A DNA stretch of 64,000 bases from Halobacteriovorax sp. JY17. GTDB lineage: Bacteria; Bdellovibrionota; Bacteriovoracia; Bacteriovoracales; Bacteriovoracaceae. Where the stretch lies: NCBI RefSeq assembly GCF_002753895.1, contig NZ_NJER01000001.1, positions 620,001-684,000 on the forward strand. Direction: 5' to 3'. A model generated the notes under the pieces. The model was not told the DNA's origin. It ran no database searches and worked only from the letters and a program-made list of their open reading frames with translations. The position numbers and the translations under genes were made by a program. Shown piece after piece: positions 1 through 7,900 of the stretch (positions are counted from its first letter, which is position 1; each line of letters begins with the position of its first letter).

Positions 1-697
1 CAACAATTGATCCTGTTATAGATCCAAGTCCACCTAGAATTACCATTAAGAGAATGATGACTGAGAACATAAAGGTAAATCCATTTGGATGAAGAAATTG
101 AGTATAGTGAGCGTAGAGAGAGCCTGCGATACCAGCAAAACCTGCACCAATAACAAAGGCCATAGTTTTATATTTAAAAGTATAAATTCCCATTGAGTCT
201 GCAGCGATCTCATCTTCTCTAATACTAATGATGGCCCTACCGTGAGTTCCTCTCATAATATTTGCAATAATGAGAACTGTGATGAATACAAAGAGGTAGA
301 CCCAGAAGAAATTAGTAATCTTTGGAATTCCACTAAAACCTCTTGGGCCACCAATTGAGTCAGTGTTCATAATCACAATACGAATGATTTCTCCAAAACC
401 TAGAGTGGCAATTGCTAAGTAATCGCCGCGAAGTCTAAGACATGGAACTCCAATAATAAGTCCAGCTATTGATGCTGTGATAAATCCAATGAAGCAGCCT
501 ATGATTAGGTTTACTTCTGGTGGCACAGGTAATTGCGCGTACACTGTAAAGGCCGCAGCAGAGTAGGCTCCCACTGCCCAAAAACCTGCGTGGCCTAAGC
601 TGAATTGCCCACAGATTCCATTAATTAAATTAAGGGAAACTGTTAAGATAATATTAATTCCGCTAAGGATACTAAGGTGTAGTAGTAATTCTAACAT
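1..697 (-). CDS. livM: Branched-chain amino acid ABC transporter permease LivM (3' end beyond window)
   Basis: Inner-membrane permease that pairs with LivH to import leucine, isoleucine and valine. Reading the minus strand from the ATG at 697 gives about 232 residues without a stop. They contain the LivM-type stretch GDYLAIATLGFGEI and many hydrophobic segments. The ATG shares one base with the livH stop (TAATG), which implies translational coupling. The 3' end lies left of position 1, so the gene is only partial here. The ATPase genes livG and livF are not seen and may lie further left. Family assignment is firm; substrate specificity within the branched-chain/amide family is inferred. Confidence 0.93.
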   Translation of the reverse strand, partial: MLELLLHLSILSGINIILTVSLNLINGICGQFSLGHAGFWAVGAYSAAAFTVYAQLPVPPEVNLIIGCFIGFITASIAGLIIGVPCLRLRGDYLAIATLGFGEIIRIVIMNTDSIGGPRGFSGIPKITNFFWVYLFVFITVLIIANIMRGTHGRAIISIREDEIAADSMGIYTFKYKTMAFVIGAGFAGIAGSLYAHYTQFLHPNGFTFMFSVIILLMVILGGLGSITGSIV

Positions 698-1596
698 TAC
701 ACTTTCTCCTTTCTATTCTTACCGAGAATTCCCGCAGGCTTTACTAGTAAGATTAAAATAAGGATGAGAAATGCAATCCCATCTCTATATGTTGATTCCC
801 AGAAACCAACAACTAGGTTTTCTGCGACTCCTAATGTAAGTCCACCAAGAACAGCTCCTGGTATAATTCCAATACCACCTAGAACTGCAGCAATAAATGC
901 TTTAAGCCCTGGGATTAGTCCCATCATTGGTTCAACAGTACTGTAATACATCCCAACAAGAACTCCCGCTGCACCGGCCATGGCCGCCCCAATGAAGAAG
1001 GTATAAGAGATAATTTTATTTGTGTCGATTCCCATGAGTTCAGCGGCGTCGTGATTATAACTAGTCGCTTTCATGGCCTTTCCGATTCTAGTTTTATTTA
1101 CTAACCACCAGAGAAAAATCATCAGTACAAAAGTAGTCACAAGAATAATAACTTGGATATTTGAAATCATAATTTCGCCGAAGAACCATGTCTTTTGCTC
1201 AATGGCGGTTGGAAATGCTTTGGGATCAGCTCCAATAACTAGTTGACCAGTATATTGAAAGAAGAGTGATGTTCCAAGTGCCGTAATAAGGGCCGGAATT
1301 CTTCCAGCTGATCTTATCGGTCTATAAACAATTTTTTCAACAATTACTGCAACTATTCCTGAACCTAACATGGCCACTGGAAAAGCTAGGTAGAGAGGAA
1401 GCCCTCCCATAATACAATAGAAGCCAATAAAGCCACCTATCATATAGAATTCACCATGGGCAAAGTTAATTAACTTAATAATACCGTACACCATCGTATA
1501 GCCTAGGGCTATAAGGGCGTAGATACTACCTTGGGTTAGTCCATTAATTAGGTATTGCCCAAGGTCCCAGAAAAAATACATTGTATCTTCACTCAT
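697..1596 (-). CDS. livH: Branched-chain amino acid ABC transporter permease LivH
   Basis: Integral inner-membrane permease of the LivHMGF importer, 299 residues, the usual family length. The N-terminal part has the family signature NGLTQGSIYALIALGYTMVY followed by INFAHGEF, and the chain is hydrophobic throughout. An AAAGG Shine-Dalgarno sits just before the ATG at 1596. It lies between livJ (60 bp upstream) and livM (one-base overlap), so the order is livJ-livH-livM on the minus strand. A hairpin with a T-rich tail lies between livJ and livH and may reduce permease expression relative to the binding protein. Confidence 0.95.
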   Translation of the reverse strand: MSEDTMYFFWDLGQYLINGLTQGSIYALIALGYTMVYGIIKLINFAHGEFYMIGGFIGFYCIMGGLPLYLAFPVAMLGSGIVAVIVEKIVYRPIRSAGRIPALITALGTSLFFQYTGQLVIGADPKAFPTAIEQKTWFFGEIMISNIQVIILVTTFVLMIFLWWLVNKTRIGKAMKATSYNHDAAELMGIDTNKIISYTFFIGAAMAGAAGVLVGMYYSTVEPMMGLIPGLKAFIAAVLGGIGIIPGAVLGGLTLGVAENLVVGFWESTYRDGIAFLILILILLVKPAGILGKNRKEKV

Positions 1597-1607
1597 ATTT
1601 AACCTTT

Positions 1608-1636
1608 AAAAAATAAAAGGCCCAAATATATGGGCC
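1608..1636 (-). terminator. Intrinsic terminator/attenuator between livJ and livH
   Basis: On the minus strand a stem GGCCCA/TGGGCC (1631-1636 with 1619-1624, six-base loop) is followed by TTTTATTTTTT. It lies inside the operon, after livJ and before livH. It therefore probably acts as a partial terminator that makes the periplasmic binding protein more abundant than the permeases. Confidence 0.75.
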
Positions 1637-1656
1637 CGTTGAACTTTTGAATTTAA

Positions 1657-2793
1657 TTATGGGTTAACTTTAGAATTGAAAACGTTACCACTAGGTGTTG
1701 TTTCCAGAACTACAGCACTCTTTTGAGCATTTCTATCTTTATCAATTGTTATTGATCCAGTTACACCAACAAAATTCTTTGTCGCTAGAATTGCCGCTTG
1801 GATATCTGTGTTCTTAGTTGATTTTGCTTTTGTGATAGCGTCTGCCATGACGAGAATTCCGTCATACCCAAGTGCTGCCATTGCTCCTGGTTGTTGCCCG
1901 TAAGCAGCTTTGTATTCTTTTACGAAGGCCTGAACTTTTTCATCTTTGTCGTCTGGAGCAAAGTGAGAGCTGATATAATTTCCACTAACAGCATCTCCGG
2001 CTAGTTTTTGAAGAGTAGGAGAGTCCCAGCCGTCTCCTCCAAGAAATGGCATATTCATTCCCATCTGACGGGCCTGCTTTAAGATAAGACCAACTTCTGT
2101 GTAGTAACCTGGAAGAAAAATAGCGTCTGGCTTTGTTCTCTTAATTTTTCTAAGAAGAGATCTAAAGTCAGTATCTTTTTGGATATAAGCAAAGTCTTCG
2201 TCTGAAACAAGTGCTCCACCTAATTCTTTAAACTTCTTTTTAAATACTTTAGAAAGACCTTTTGAGTAATCAGAAGAGTTATCAATAATGATGGCCATCT
2301 TTTTCTTTTTAAGATTTTCAAAAGCAAATTTTGCCATCACAACACCTTGGAAGGCATCAGTGAAACAAGTTCTAGAAATAAAGTCTCCAGTCATTGTGAC
2401 TTTTTCATTAGTAGAAGCTGGAGTCATTAATGGCACTTTATTTGTTTGAGCAATTGGAGCACCAGCTAATGTATTTGAAGAAGCAACTGAACCAATAATA
2501 GCGTCAACACTATCTGACTTGATTAATTTAGTTACAGCGTTGGCCGACTCTTGTGGCTCACTCTTATTATCTTCAACTTTTAATTCGATAGATATTTTTC
2601 CTTCAGCATTTATTTTCTTAAGAGCGAGCTTAATTCCATTTACTGATTCTTGTCCGTAAGTGGCAACAGGACCAGTCATTGGGAAAACTGCACCAATTTT
2701 AACTTCACGCTTGGCCGCAAGACTTAATGGGGCAAGAGAAAGCGCTAGGGCCCCAATTGTAAATATTCTCTTGAGTTTAAGTTTCTTAATCAC
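1657..2793 (-). CDS. livJ: Periplasmic branched-chain amino acid binding protein (LivJ/LivK type)
   Basis: Extracytoplasmic solute-binding protein that delivers branched-chain amino acids to LivHM. It has 378 residues, with a basic N-terminus and hydrophobic signal segment (FTIGALALSLAPLSLAA). The mature start VKIGAVFPMTGPVATYGQ is typical of the type I periplasmic-binding fold, and later motifs IIGSVASSNTLA and FLGGDGWDSP fit the family. The start codon is GTG at 2793, preceded by GGGAGA. It is the first gene of the liv operon. The exact ligand (Leu/Ile/Val, or a related amide or short amino acid) cannot be fixed from sequence. Confidence 0.93.
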   Translation of the reverse strand: MIKKLKLKRIFTIGALALSLAPLSLAAKREVKIGAVFPMTGPVATYGQESVNGIKLALKKINAEGKISIELKVEDNKSEPQESANAVTKLIKSDSVDAIIGSVASSNTLAGAPIAQTNKVPLMTPASTNEKVTMTGDFISRTCFTDAFQGVVMAKFAFENLKKKKMAIIIDNSSDYSKGLSKVFKKKFKELGGALVSDEDFAYIQKDTDFRSLLRKIKRTKPDAIFLPGYYTEVGLILKQARQMGMNMPFLGGDGWDSPTLQKLAGDAVSGNYISSHFAPDDKDEKVQAFVKEYKAAYGQQPGAMAALGYDGILVMADAITKAKSTKNTDIQAAILATKNFVGVTGSITIDKDRNAQKSAVVLETTPSGNVFNSKVNP

Positions 2794-2880
2794 GTTTATC
2801 TCTCCCTGATATGTATGTGTATGAATTTTATTGTTTTAAAAGTTTAGCAAAGAGGTCTGATATGTAAAGGCATAAAACAG

Positions 2881-2891
2881 ACCGATTCGGT
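2881..2891 (-). terminator. Weak hairpin downstream of the namZ-like gene
   Basis: ACCG and CGGT (2881-2884 and 2888-2891) form a short stem just after the namZ-like stop codon on the minus strand, followed by CTGTTTTAT. The stem is only four pairs, so a terminator role is tentative. Confidence 0.3.
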
Positions 2892-2896
2892 TAATC

Positions 2897-4069
2897 TTAA
2901 TAAAGAAGCGCGTTATCTCGCATGCTTTGATATGCGTCATATCCCTTCATCTCAAGCTCTAATAAATCCTCTAGACTTCCGTCTCTCTCGACCCATTGGC
3001 GAATTGAAGATGTTCCATTTATGAGATCAATGGCCAGCTTATCATATTCGTATTCATAGGCCGCATCCTGCCAAAGAAATTTATCACCCAGAAAATTTCT
3101 AAATTCTTTGCAAAGCATTTGTGAGACACGCCATGGCCTAAATGTTTTCCAGTCTAATGGGTGAATGTGAACACCACCGCAGGTCTGGCCTCCGTGCTTT
3201 TGAAACATAGGGTGGAAGGTGACAGGTCTAAAGACATAGCTTTCGTCACCAGAAATTTTAGAGCTTAAGTATTCAACAAATTCAAAGGGCTCAATGTCTG
3301 GGTGACCAATAACTTCAAGGCTTCTAGTAGTTCCACGTCCTTCAGATAGTTTTGTTCCTTCAAAGAGAACAGTTCCCACAAAGGTGAGCGCACCTACTGG
3401 TGTTGGAAGGTTTGGCGATGGATTTACCCAGGGAAGTTCACATTCTCCCCACATCATCTCTCTCTTCCAGCCTTGCATCGCTACAACGTCATAGTCCAAG
3501 TCAATTCCAAAATTATTCTTTGCGAAGTGCCCCACTTCTCCCATAGTCATTGCATGTCTTTGAGGCATTGGATATCTTCCAACAAAAGACTTGAAACCTT
3601 CTTCTAGAATTGTTCCCTCTAGAATTTCTCCGCCTACTGGATTGGGGCGATCGAGGACGACAATTTTAATTCCAAGTTGCGCGCACTTTTCCATGGCAAG
3701 AGTTAAAGTTGATATGTAAGTATAGACTCTCGTTCCGACGTCTTGTAAGTCTACAACTAATGTATCCACATCTTTTAACATTTCATCAGTAGGAATTCTT
3801 GTTTCTCCGTAGAGACTGTGAACAGGGACTTTGAAATAAGGGTGAATAAAGTCCTTTGTTTCAATCATATTATCTTGTACGTCAGTGACAAAGCCGTGCT
3901 GAGGACCAAAGATCTTTACGAGTCTACTTCCAATTAATTTTTTTAGTATTAGAACGCTATGGTTGAAATTTCTATCAACCGAAGCACTGTGACAAAGTAG
4001 GGCCACATTCCCTTTTAGTTTATTTAGATGCGTCTCGCTAGAGAGTTGTTCAATTCCATTTGTAACCAT
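2897..4069 (-). CDS. NamZ-family (DUF1343, YbbC) exo-beta-N-acetylmuramidase-like protein
   Basis: The family releases terminal N-acetylmuramic acid from peptidoglycan fragments, for wall recycling or degradation. The 390 residues carry family stretches: FGPQHGF (about 62-68), HSLYGETRIPT (about 93-103), DTLVVDLQDVGTRVYTY (about 112-128) and VVLDRPNPVGG (about 146-156). Many relatives read GPEHG where this one has GPQHG, so activity should not be assumed. No signal peptide is visible; the chain starts MVTNGIEQL, unlike the secreted Bacillus enzyme, so a cytoplasmic role on imported muropeptides is likely. It is monocistronic and divergent from thyA. Family confident; substrate inferred. Confidence 0.85.
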   Translation of the reverse strand: MVTNGIEQLSSETHLNKLKGNVALLCHSASVDRNFNHSVLILKKLIGSRLVKIFGPQHGFVTDVQDNMIETKDFIHPYFKVPVHSLYGETRIPTDEMLKDVDTLVVDLQDVGTRVYTYISTLTLAMEKCAQLGIKIVVLDRPNPVGGEILEGTILEEGFKSFVGRYPMPQRHAMTMGEVGHFAKNNFGIDLDYDVVAMQGWKREMMWGECELPWVNPSPNLPTPVGALTFVGTVLFEGTKLSEGRGTTRSLEVIGHPDIEPFEFVEYLSSKISGDESYVFRPVTFHPMFQKHGGQTCGGVHIHPLDWKTFRPWRVSQMLCKEFRNFLGDKFLWQDAAYEYEYDKLAIDLINGTSSIRQWVERDGSLEDLLELEMKGYDAYQSMRDNALLY

Positions 4070-4226
4070 TTCTTCTCCGATATCTTAAGTTAAAAATGGT
4101 AACTAATATAAATATGTTTTTAAAGGATTATTTTACTGGAATGTGTCTAAAAAAAAGATGCACAATTTGTGGCCAATAGGTGGTCAATCTATGAAAATAG
4201 AAGAACACACACGCAAGGGAGCATGC

Positions 4227-5021
4227 ATGAAACAATACTTAGATCTAATGAGACACGTCCGAGATAATGGCGTTGAAAAATCTGATAGAACAGGAACGGG
4301 GACTCTTTCTTGCTTTGGTTATCAGGCCCGTTATGATTTGAGTGAAGGCTTTCCCCTTGTAACAACAAAGAAGTGTCATCTAAGATCAATTATTCATGAA
4401 CTCCTTTGGTTTTTAAAGGGCGATACGAATATCTCTTATTTAAAAGAAAATAAGGTTTCTATTTGGGATGAATGGGCAGACGAAGAGGGAAATCTTGGAC
4501 CTGTTTACGGAGCTCAGTGGAGAAAGTGGATGCGTCCAGATGGAACACATGTGGATCAAATTACAAATTTAGTAGAACAAATTAAAAATAATCCTGATTC
4601 AAGAAGACTGATTGTCTCTGCTTGGAATCCTGGAGTTATTGACCAGATGGCACTACCTCCATGTCACGCTTTCTTTCAATTCTTTGTGGCCAATGGAAAA
4701 CTATCTTGTCAGCTCTACCAAAGATCAGCAGATATTTTCTTAGGTGTTCCTTTTAATATTGCAAGTTACGCACTTCTTACAATGATGATGGCACAGGTGA
4801 CTGGGCTTGAAGCCGGAGAGTTTATTCATACTCTTGGAGATGCCCATCTCTATTCAAATCATCTTGATCAGGCAGAGCTTCAATTGAGCCGAGAGCCTAG
4901 AGCACTTCCTGTAATGAAGATTAATCCTGCTGTTAAAAATATTTTTGAATTCAGTTTTTCTGACTTTGAATTAGAGGGCTACGATCCTCATCCACATATT
5001 AAAGCACCTGTGGCCATATAG
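4227..5021 (+). CDS. thyA: Thymidylate synthase
   Basis: Makes dTMP from dUMP with methylene-tetrahydrofolate. The protein is 264 residues, the same length as Escherichia coli ThyA, and is highly similar throughout. Landmarks are [28 protein letters not shown], the active-site cysteine in [31 protein letters not shown] and the C-terminal [14 protein letters not shown]. An in-frame ATG at 4143 would add 28 residues, but AGGGAG at 4216-4221 supports the ATG at 4227, which matches the family N-terminus MKQYLDLM. The stop codon overlaps the folA GTG by one base, coupling production with regeneration of its folate cofactor. Confidence 0.98.
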   Translation: MKQYLDLMRHVRDNGVEKSDRTGTGTLSCFGYQARYDLSEGFPLVTTKKCHLRSIIHELLWFLKGDTNISYLKENKVSIWDEWADEEGNLGPVYGAQWRKWMRPDGTHVDQITNLVEQIKNNPDSRRLIVSAWNPGVIDQMALPPCHAFFQFFVANGKLSCQLYQRSADIFLGVPFNIASYALLTMMMAQVTGLEAGEFIHTLGDAHLYSNHLDQAELQLSREPRALPVMKINPAVKNIFEFSFSDFELEGYDPHPHIKAPVAI

Positions 5022-5512
5022 TGATTAATTACTTCATCGTAGCAGGCCTTGGGAAAAATAGGGAGCTTGGACTTTCTAATGAACTTCTCTGGAAGCTTCC
5101 AGAAGACTTAAAGAACTTCAAGGCCCTCACTATTGGTAAGAGTATGATCATGGGGCGAAAGACTTTTGAATCTATTGGTAGACCTCTTCCAAAACGTGAA
5201 ACAATTATTCTTACGCGCGACCATAGCTATAAGCAAGATGGTTGCGTGGTCTTGCATTCGATTGATGAAATTGAAAATTACTTAACTCAAAGTGGTAAAA
5301 CTGAAGCGGCCATTGTTGGGGGGGGAGAGATTTATCAGCTCTATCTCTCTAAATGTTCTAAAATGTATCTAAGCTTTGTAGACTTTGAAGGTGAGGCAGA
5401 TACTTTCTTTCCAAGTTTTGATGCTTCTCTTTGGAGTGAGGACTCTTTAGAAGTTCATCCGGCAGGAGAGTCAACACTTAGTTGGAAGTTTGTTACACTT
5501 TCTAGAAAATAG
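5021..5512 (+). CDS. folA: Dihydrofolate reductase
   Basis: Reduces dihydrofolate, the by-product of ThyA, to tetrahydrofolate using NADPH. The protein is 163 residues, typical for bacterial DHFR. Visible motifs are the substrate-site LLWKLPEDL with the conserved Asp, the NADPH-binding GRKTFESIGRPLP, and IVGGGEIY near 100. The start is GTG, whose G is the last base of the thyA TAG stop, so translation is coupled to thyA. The 3' end overlaps the convergent maf gene by 11 bp. Confidence 0.97.
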   Translation: MINYFIVAGLGKNRELGLSNELLWKLPEDLKNFKALTIGKSMIMGRKTFESIGRPLPKRETIILTRDHSYKQDGCVVLHSIDEIENYLTQSGKTEAAIVGGGEIYQLYLSKCSKMYLSFVDFEGEADTFFPSFDASLWSEDSLEVHPAGESTLSWKFVTLSRK

Positions 5513-6077
5513 AAAATCCATTCTTCATAAGTATGCTTGCTGTGCTCATTAGTGGAAGTCCTATGATAGCAGTGTAGTCACTGCAATGAATTTCTTCAAA
5601 GAGAGCTATTCCTTGATTTTCTAACATATAAGAGCCACAGCAATTTAATGGGGATTCAGCAGTGATATAATTTTCAATTTGAGAGTTTGTTAACTCTCTC
5701 ATTTTCATTCTTGCAATTACCGTTTTAACTTCACAATAACTCTCACTTAAGTAGCATGTGGACGTGATTAATTCGTGAGTTTTTCCACTAAGTATTCCTA
5801 GTTGAGAGATCGCTTTTTCCACAGTCTTGGGTTTTCCTAGAATTTCTCCATCAATACTTAGGACTTGATCACCACCGATAATGAAGTCGTTTAAGTGGTC
5901 TTTTAATACACTTTGGGCCTTGAGCTTTGCGAGTGTTTCGGCAAGCTCAGTTGGATTTCTTATTTTGTCTTTATAGCTGTCTTCATCGACATTTGGTGCA
6001 TGGGTCTTAAACTTCTTTGTTAGACGTTCTAATTGTTCTCTTCGGTAAGGAGAAGTCGAAGCGAGTATAATATCCAT
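5502..6077 (-). CDS. Maf-like nucleotide pyrophosphatase, YceF type (probable 7-methyl-GTP pyrophosphatase)
   Basis: House-cleaning enzyme family that hydrolyses non-canonical nucleoside triphosphates to monophosphates. The 191 residues start with the Maf signature LASTSPYRREQL, followed by VDED and the GGDQV motif near 68-72 (often GSDQV in relatives), then GKP. The C-terminal half (CCGSYMLENQGIALFE, IIGLPL) resembles E. coli YceF, which acts on m7GTP, more than the dTTP/UTP-specific Maf. It is convergent with folA, with an 11-bp overlap. No strong Shine-Dalgarno precedes the ATG at 6077. Confidence 0.88.
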   Translation of the reverse strand: MDIILASTSPYRREQLERLTKKFKTHAPNVDEDSYKDKIRNPTELAETLAKLKAQSVLKDHLNDFIIGGDQVLSIDGEILGKPKTVEKAISQLGILSGKTHELITSTCYLSESYCEVKTVIARMKMRELTNSQIENYITAESPLNCCGSYMLENQGIALFEEIHCSDYTAIIGLPLMSTASILMKNGFSIF

Positions 6078-6119
6078 GAGTTGGCCCTTGGTCTTTGAGA
6101 AAATATTAAGTGTATTCTA

Positions 6120-6128
6120 TGTTATAAT
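6120..6128 (+). promoter_or_regulatory. Extended -10 promoter element
   Basis: The bases TGTTATAAT form an extended -10 element (TGn plus a perfect TATAAT at 6123-6128), 19 bp before the ATG of the 55-residue membrane protein gene. No good -35 is seen at normal spacing, as is common for extended -10 promoters. Confidence 0.5.
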
Positions 6129-6146
6129 AAACTATTGGAGGGTAAT

Positions 6147-6314
6147 ATGGGAGAGGAAACTTTAGAAGTATTAGTCACTCTTGCGTGGTTTTTAATTCCA
6201 ATCGTCTTTACCATTGGGCTGATTAAGCAGTCTCTAGGTGAACAAGATGTCCACCCTGAAAATTATGATAACCCTGAACTCGATCGCCCTGATGATGAGG
6301 ACCGAGCTGCTTGA
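6147..6314 (+). CDS. Small single-pass membrane protein (55 aa), function unknown
   Basis: An ATG at 6147 is preceded by GGAGGG at 6137-6142 and an extended -10 element further upstream. This makes it a credible gene despite its size. The 55-residue product starts MGEETLEVLVTL, has one hydrophobic helix (about residues 8-27, LVTLAWFLIPIVFTIGLI) and a very acidic hydrophilic tail ending DEDRAA. I do not recognise a family. The tail would most likely face the cytoplasm or act as a protein contact. The gene stands alone, divergent from maf and convergent with the secreted-protein gene at 6320. Confidence 0.65.
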   Translation: MGEETLEVLVTLAWFLIPIVFTIGLIKQSLGEQDVHPENYDNPELDRPDDEDRAA

Positions 6315-6319
6315 GAGGA

Positions 6320-6769
6320 CTATTTACAGTTTTCTAATTTCTTTGTGGCCTGGAATGACCAATTTACTTTCCAGTTCTTCCCAAGTGTATGCACTCTATA
6401 ACCACCGATTAGAATAGTTTCTTCTGGAGAAACAATCGTTCTTCCACCTCTTAGGTAAGTATTAATTGTATTTGTTGATTGCTTTAGTTTCGCAATGACA
6501 CAATACGGAGTGTTTGAAATATTTGTGATTCTCTGAGTGATCGCAACGACTGTTCCATTTGATGAAAGAGATTTTTCGTCAACTTTAATACTCTGTGAAC
6601 GTCCATTGCCAAGAGTTATATACTCTTCCCAGTCACTGAATTCTGTAGCTTCTTCGTAGAGCCATGGGGAAATGTCGATTTGTGCTTGTTCGAATTCTTG
6701 CCACGAAGCTTTTACTTCAAAGGCCATTAACATAATTGCTAGGGTACCTAGGTAGATCAGTAGTCTCAT
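6320..6769 (-). CDS. Secreted hypothetical protein (149 aa)
   Basis: The 149-residue product has a clear signal peptide (MRLLIYLGTLAIMLMAFEVKA, cut near residue 21). The mature part looks like a single beta-sandwich domain: alternating strands such as IKVDEKSLSSNGTVVAITQRITN and a conserved-looking TIVSPEETILIGGYRVHTLG. Two cysteines (in TPYCVIAKL and the C-terminal ENCK) could form a disulfide after export. No catalytic motif is visible and no family is recognised. It is monocistronic, with its own promoter region shared back to back with the FecR-like gene. Confidence 0.7.
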   Translation of the reverse strand: MRLLIYLGTLAIMLMAFEVKASWQEFEQAQIDISPWLYEEATEFSDWEEYITLGNGRSQSIKVDEKSLSSNGTVVAITQRITNISNTPYCVIAKLKQSTNTINTYLRGGRTIVSPEETILIGGYRVHTLGKNWKVNWSFQATKKLENCK

Positions 6770-6887
6770 AAATTTCTCTCTTTTTTGTGTGTTCTATAAT
6801 TGTTTCCCTGTCGTTTTAATTCGTCAATGTTTGTTTATTTTTTTATTTGCGGATATGATTATCTAGTTAATTACTAATGGAGAATTT

Positions 6888-7472
6888 ATGAAGAAAATGT
6901 TTTTTTGCGCAGTGTTGCTTTTTTCAAGCATGTCTTTTGCAATTCCAACTGCAAGAATTATCAAGTTAAAGGGTGATGTAACTTTAAATGGAAAATCCTT
7001 AAAAGTAGGAGATTCAATCTTAAAGAGTGGGATACTTAAGACAAAGGCGAGAAGTTTTGTGAAGCTTGAAATCGCAGAGTGGAATAATAATCTTGTGCTT
7101 GGACCTAATGGAGAGATGAATTTAGACTTAAGCGAGAAGAGTACCAAGCAGTATAATTTTCTAAAGGGAAGAATTCGTTGGTTCACTCAGAAGAATAAGA
7201 AATCAAATGGAGTTATTCATACTAAGCAAGCGAGTTTAGGAGTTCGTGGAACAGACTATCTCTTAATTGCAAATTCTCTACTTGGAGAAACTGAAATTAT
7301 CGTCTTCGATGGTAAGGTTCAATTTCAAAATAATTCAAGCGTTAAAGACTCTTCTCTGATCTCAAAGAATCAGTGGGGTGGCCTTGGTGGTCGTTACGGA
7401 AAGTCTATTGGGGAAGTTCTAGACTTACCTGCAAATGTGATTAATGCTTTTTCTAAACAACTAGATTGGTAA
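6888..7472 (+). CDS. Secreted FecR-domain-like protein
   Basis: The 194-residue protein begins with a signal peptide (MKKMFFCAVLLFSSMSFA). It continues with a pattern typical of FecR domains: ARIIKLKGDVTLNGKSLKVGDSI, then LKTKARSFVKLEI, then ASLGVRGTDYLL and EIIVFDGKVQF. FecR domains are periplasmic beta-rich modules best known from iron-citrate signalling. Stand-alone secreted forms like this are common, with no known sensor partner. No anti-sigma membrane helix or sigma-factor gene is next to it, so a signalling role is doubtful. Ends at a strong hairpin terminator. Confidence 0.78.
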   Translation: MKKMFFCAVLLFSSMSFAIPTARIIKLKGDVTLNGKSLKVGDSILKSGILKTKARSFVKLEIAEWNNNLVLGPNGEMNLDLSEKSTKQYNFLKGRIRWFTQKNKKSNGVIHTKQASLGVRGTDYLLIANSLLGETEIIVFDGKVQFQNNSSVKDSSLISKNQWGGLGGRYGKSIGEVLDLPANVINAFSKQLDW

Positions 7473-7480
7473 AAAAATAA

Positions 7481-7510
7481 GGCCCAGCTATTTCTAACTG
7501 GGCCTCTACT
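7481..7510 (+). terminator. Terminator after the FecR-like gene
   Basis: The stem GGCCCAG/CTGGGCC (7481-7487 with 7498-7504, ten-base loop) is preceded by AAAAAAATAA and followed by a T-containing tail. The A-tract on one side makes it potentially bidirectional, so it may also stop nrdA transcripts that pass the hairpin at 7629-7653. Confidence 0.75.
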
Positions 7511-7628
7511 TGTAACTTATTTCTACCAGCTCGCAACTGGTTGAAAGGTCTTTTGTGTAGAGCATTCCATCGCTTGTCTCTACGAGACCTCTATCATCTA
7601 AAAAACTTTACTTCCTTAGAGATAGAAA

Positions 7629-7653
7629 CTGAACCCTAAGTTCTTGGGTTCAG
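7629..7653 (-). terminator. Candidate terminator of nrdBA
   Basis: A perfect 8-bp stem CTGAACCC/GGGTTCAG with a nine-base loop is followed on the minus strand by TTTCTATCTC. It lies after the second copy of the nrdA tail. The T-run is short, so termination may be partial. Confidence 0.45.
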
Positions 7654-7679
7654 CTTTCAGTATTCGTGGATCTATGATC

Positions 7680-7713
7680 CCCTTCGGGTACTACGATCCG
7701 CACATAACACAAT
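7680..7713. repeat. Direct repeat B: second copy of the nrdA 3' end
   Basis: These 34 bases are identical to 7867-7900 and are offset by 187 bp. On the minus strand they encode the tail CVMCGS and a TAG stop, as at the true end of nrdA. Here the preceding bases place the tail out of frame with nrdA. Confidence 0.95.
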
Positions 7714-7866
7714 TTCCGTACGTAGAAGCACTGAGTGTGCTTCGTAGTAGGAAATCATGATTGTGGTTGTGTGGATCTATGAGCCCTCCGCCCACGCTAA
7801 TCGAAACTGACGTTTCGCTTAACGTGACGGTAAAGCGGGCGTCAAAATGCTTTCGCATTTTGCGTA

Positions 7867-7900
7867 CCCTTCGGGTACTACGATCCGCACATAACACAAT
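7867..7900. repeat. Direct repeat A: nrdA 3' end (native copy)
   Basis: This copy holds the last codons of nrdA (the CVMCGS tail), its TAG stop and the following CCCGAAGGG. It is identical over 34 bases to 7680-7713. The 153 bases between the two copies (7714-7866) carry several hairpins. The arrangement resembles an insertion at a gene end that re-creates that end. Confidence 0.95.

Larger units (their letters stand above)
7505..7877 (-). other. Hairpin-rich non-coding region downstream of nrdA
   Basis: About 370 bp without a convincing gene, packed with inverted repeats. They are: ACCAG/CTGGT (7525-7541); nested AGGTCT/AGACCT and GTAGAG/CTCTAC (7546-7590); CTGAACCC/GGGTTCAG (7629-7653); GAAGCAC/GTGCTTC (7725-7743); CGAAAC/GTTTCG (7802-7817); CAAAATGC/GCATTTTG (7843-7862, GAAA loop on the minus strand); and GTACCC/GGGTAC (7864-7878). 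Parts are visibly richer in G+C than the surroundings. A 12-base repeat, GTGGATCTATGA, occurs at 7666-7677 and 7771-7782. It may be a structured nrdA 3' UTR, a small RNA or the remnant of an inserted element. Reading frames of 74 and 85 residues here look accidental. Confidence 0.6.

Noticed and set aside
4143-4226. A 28-residue N-terminal extension of ThyA
   Set aside because: The family starts at MKQYLDLM, and AGGGAG is placed for the ATG at 4227.
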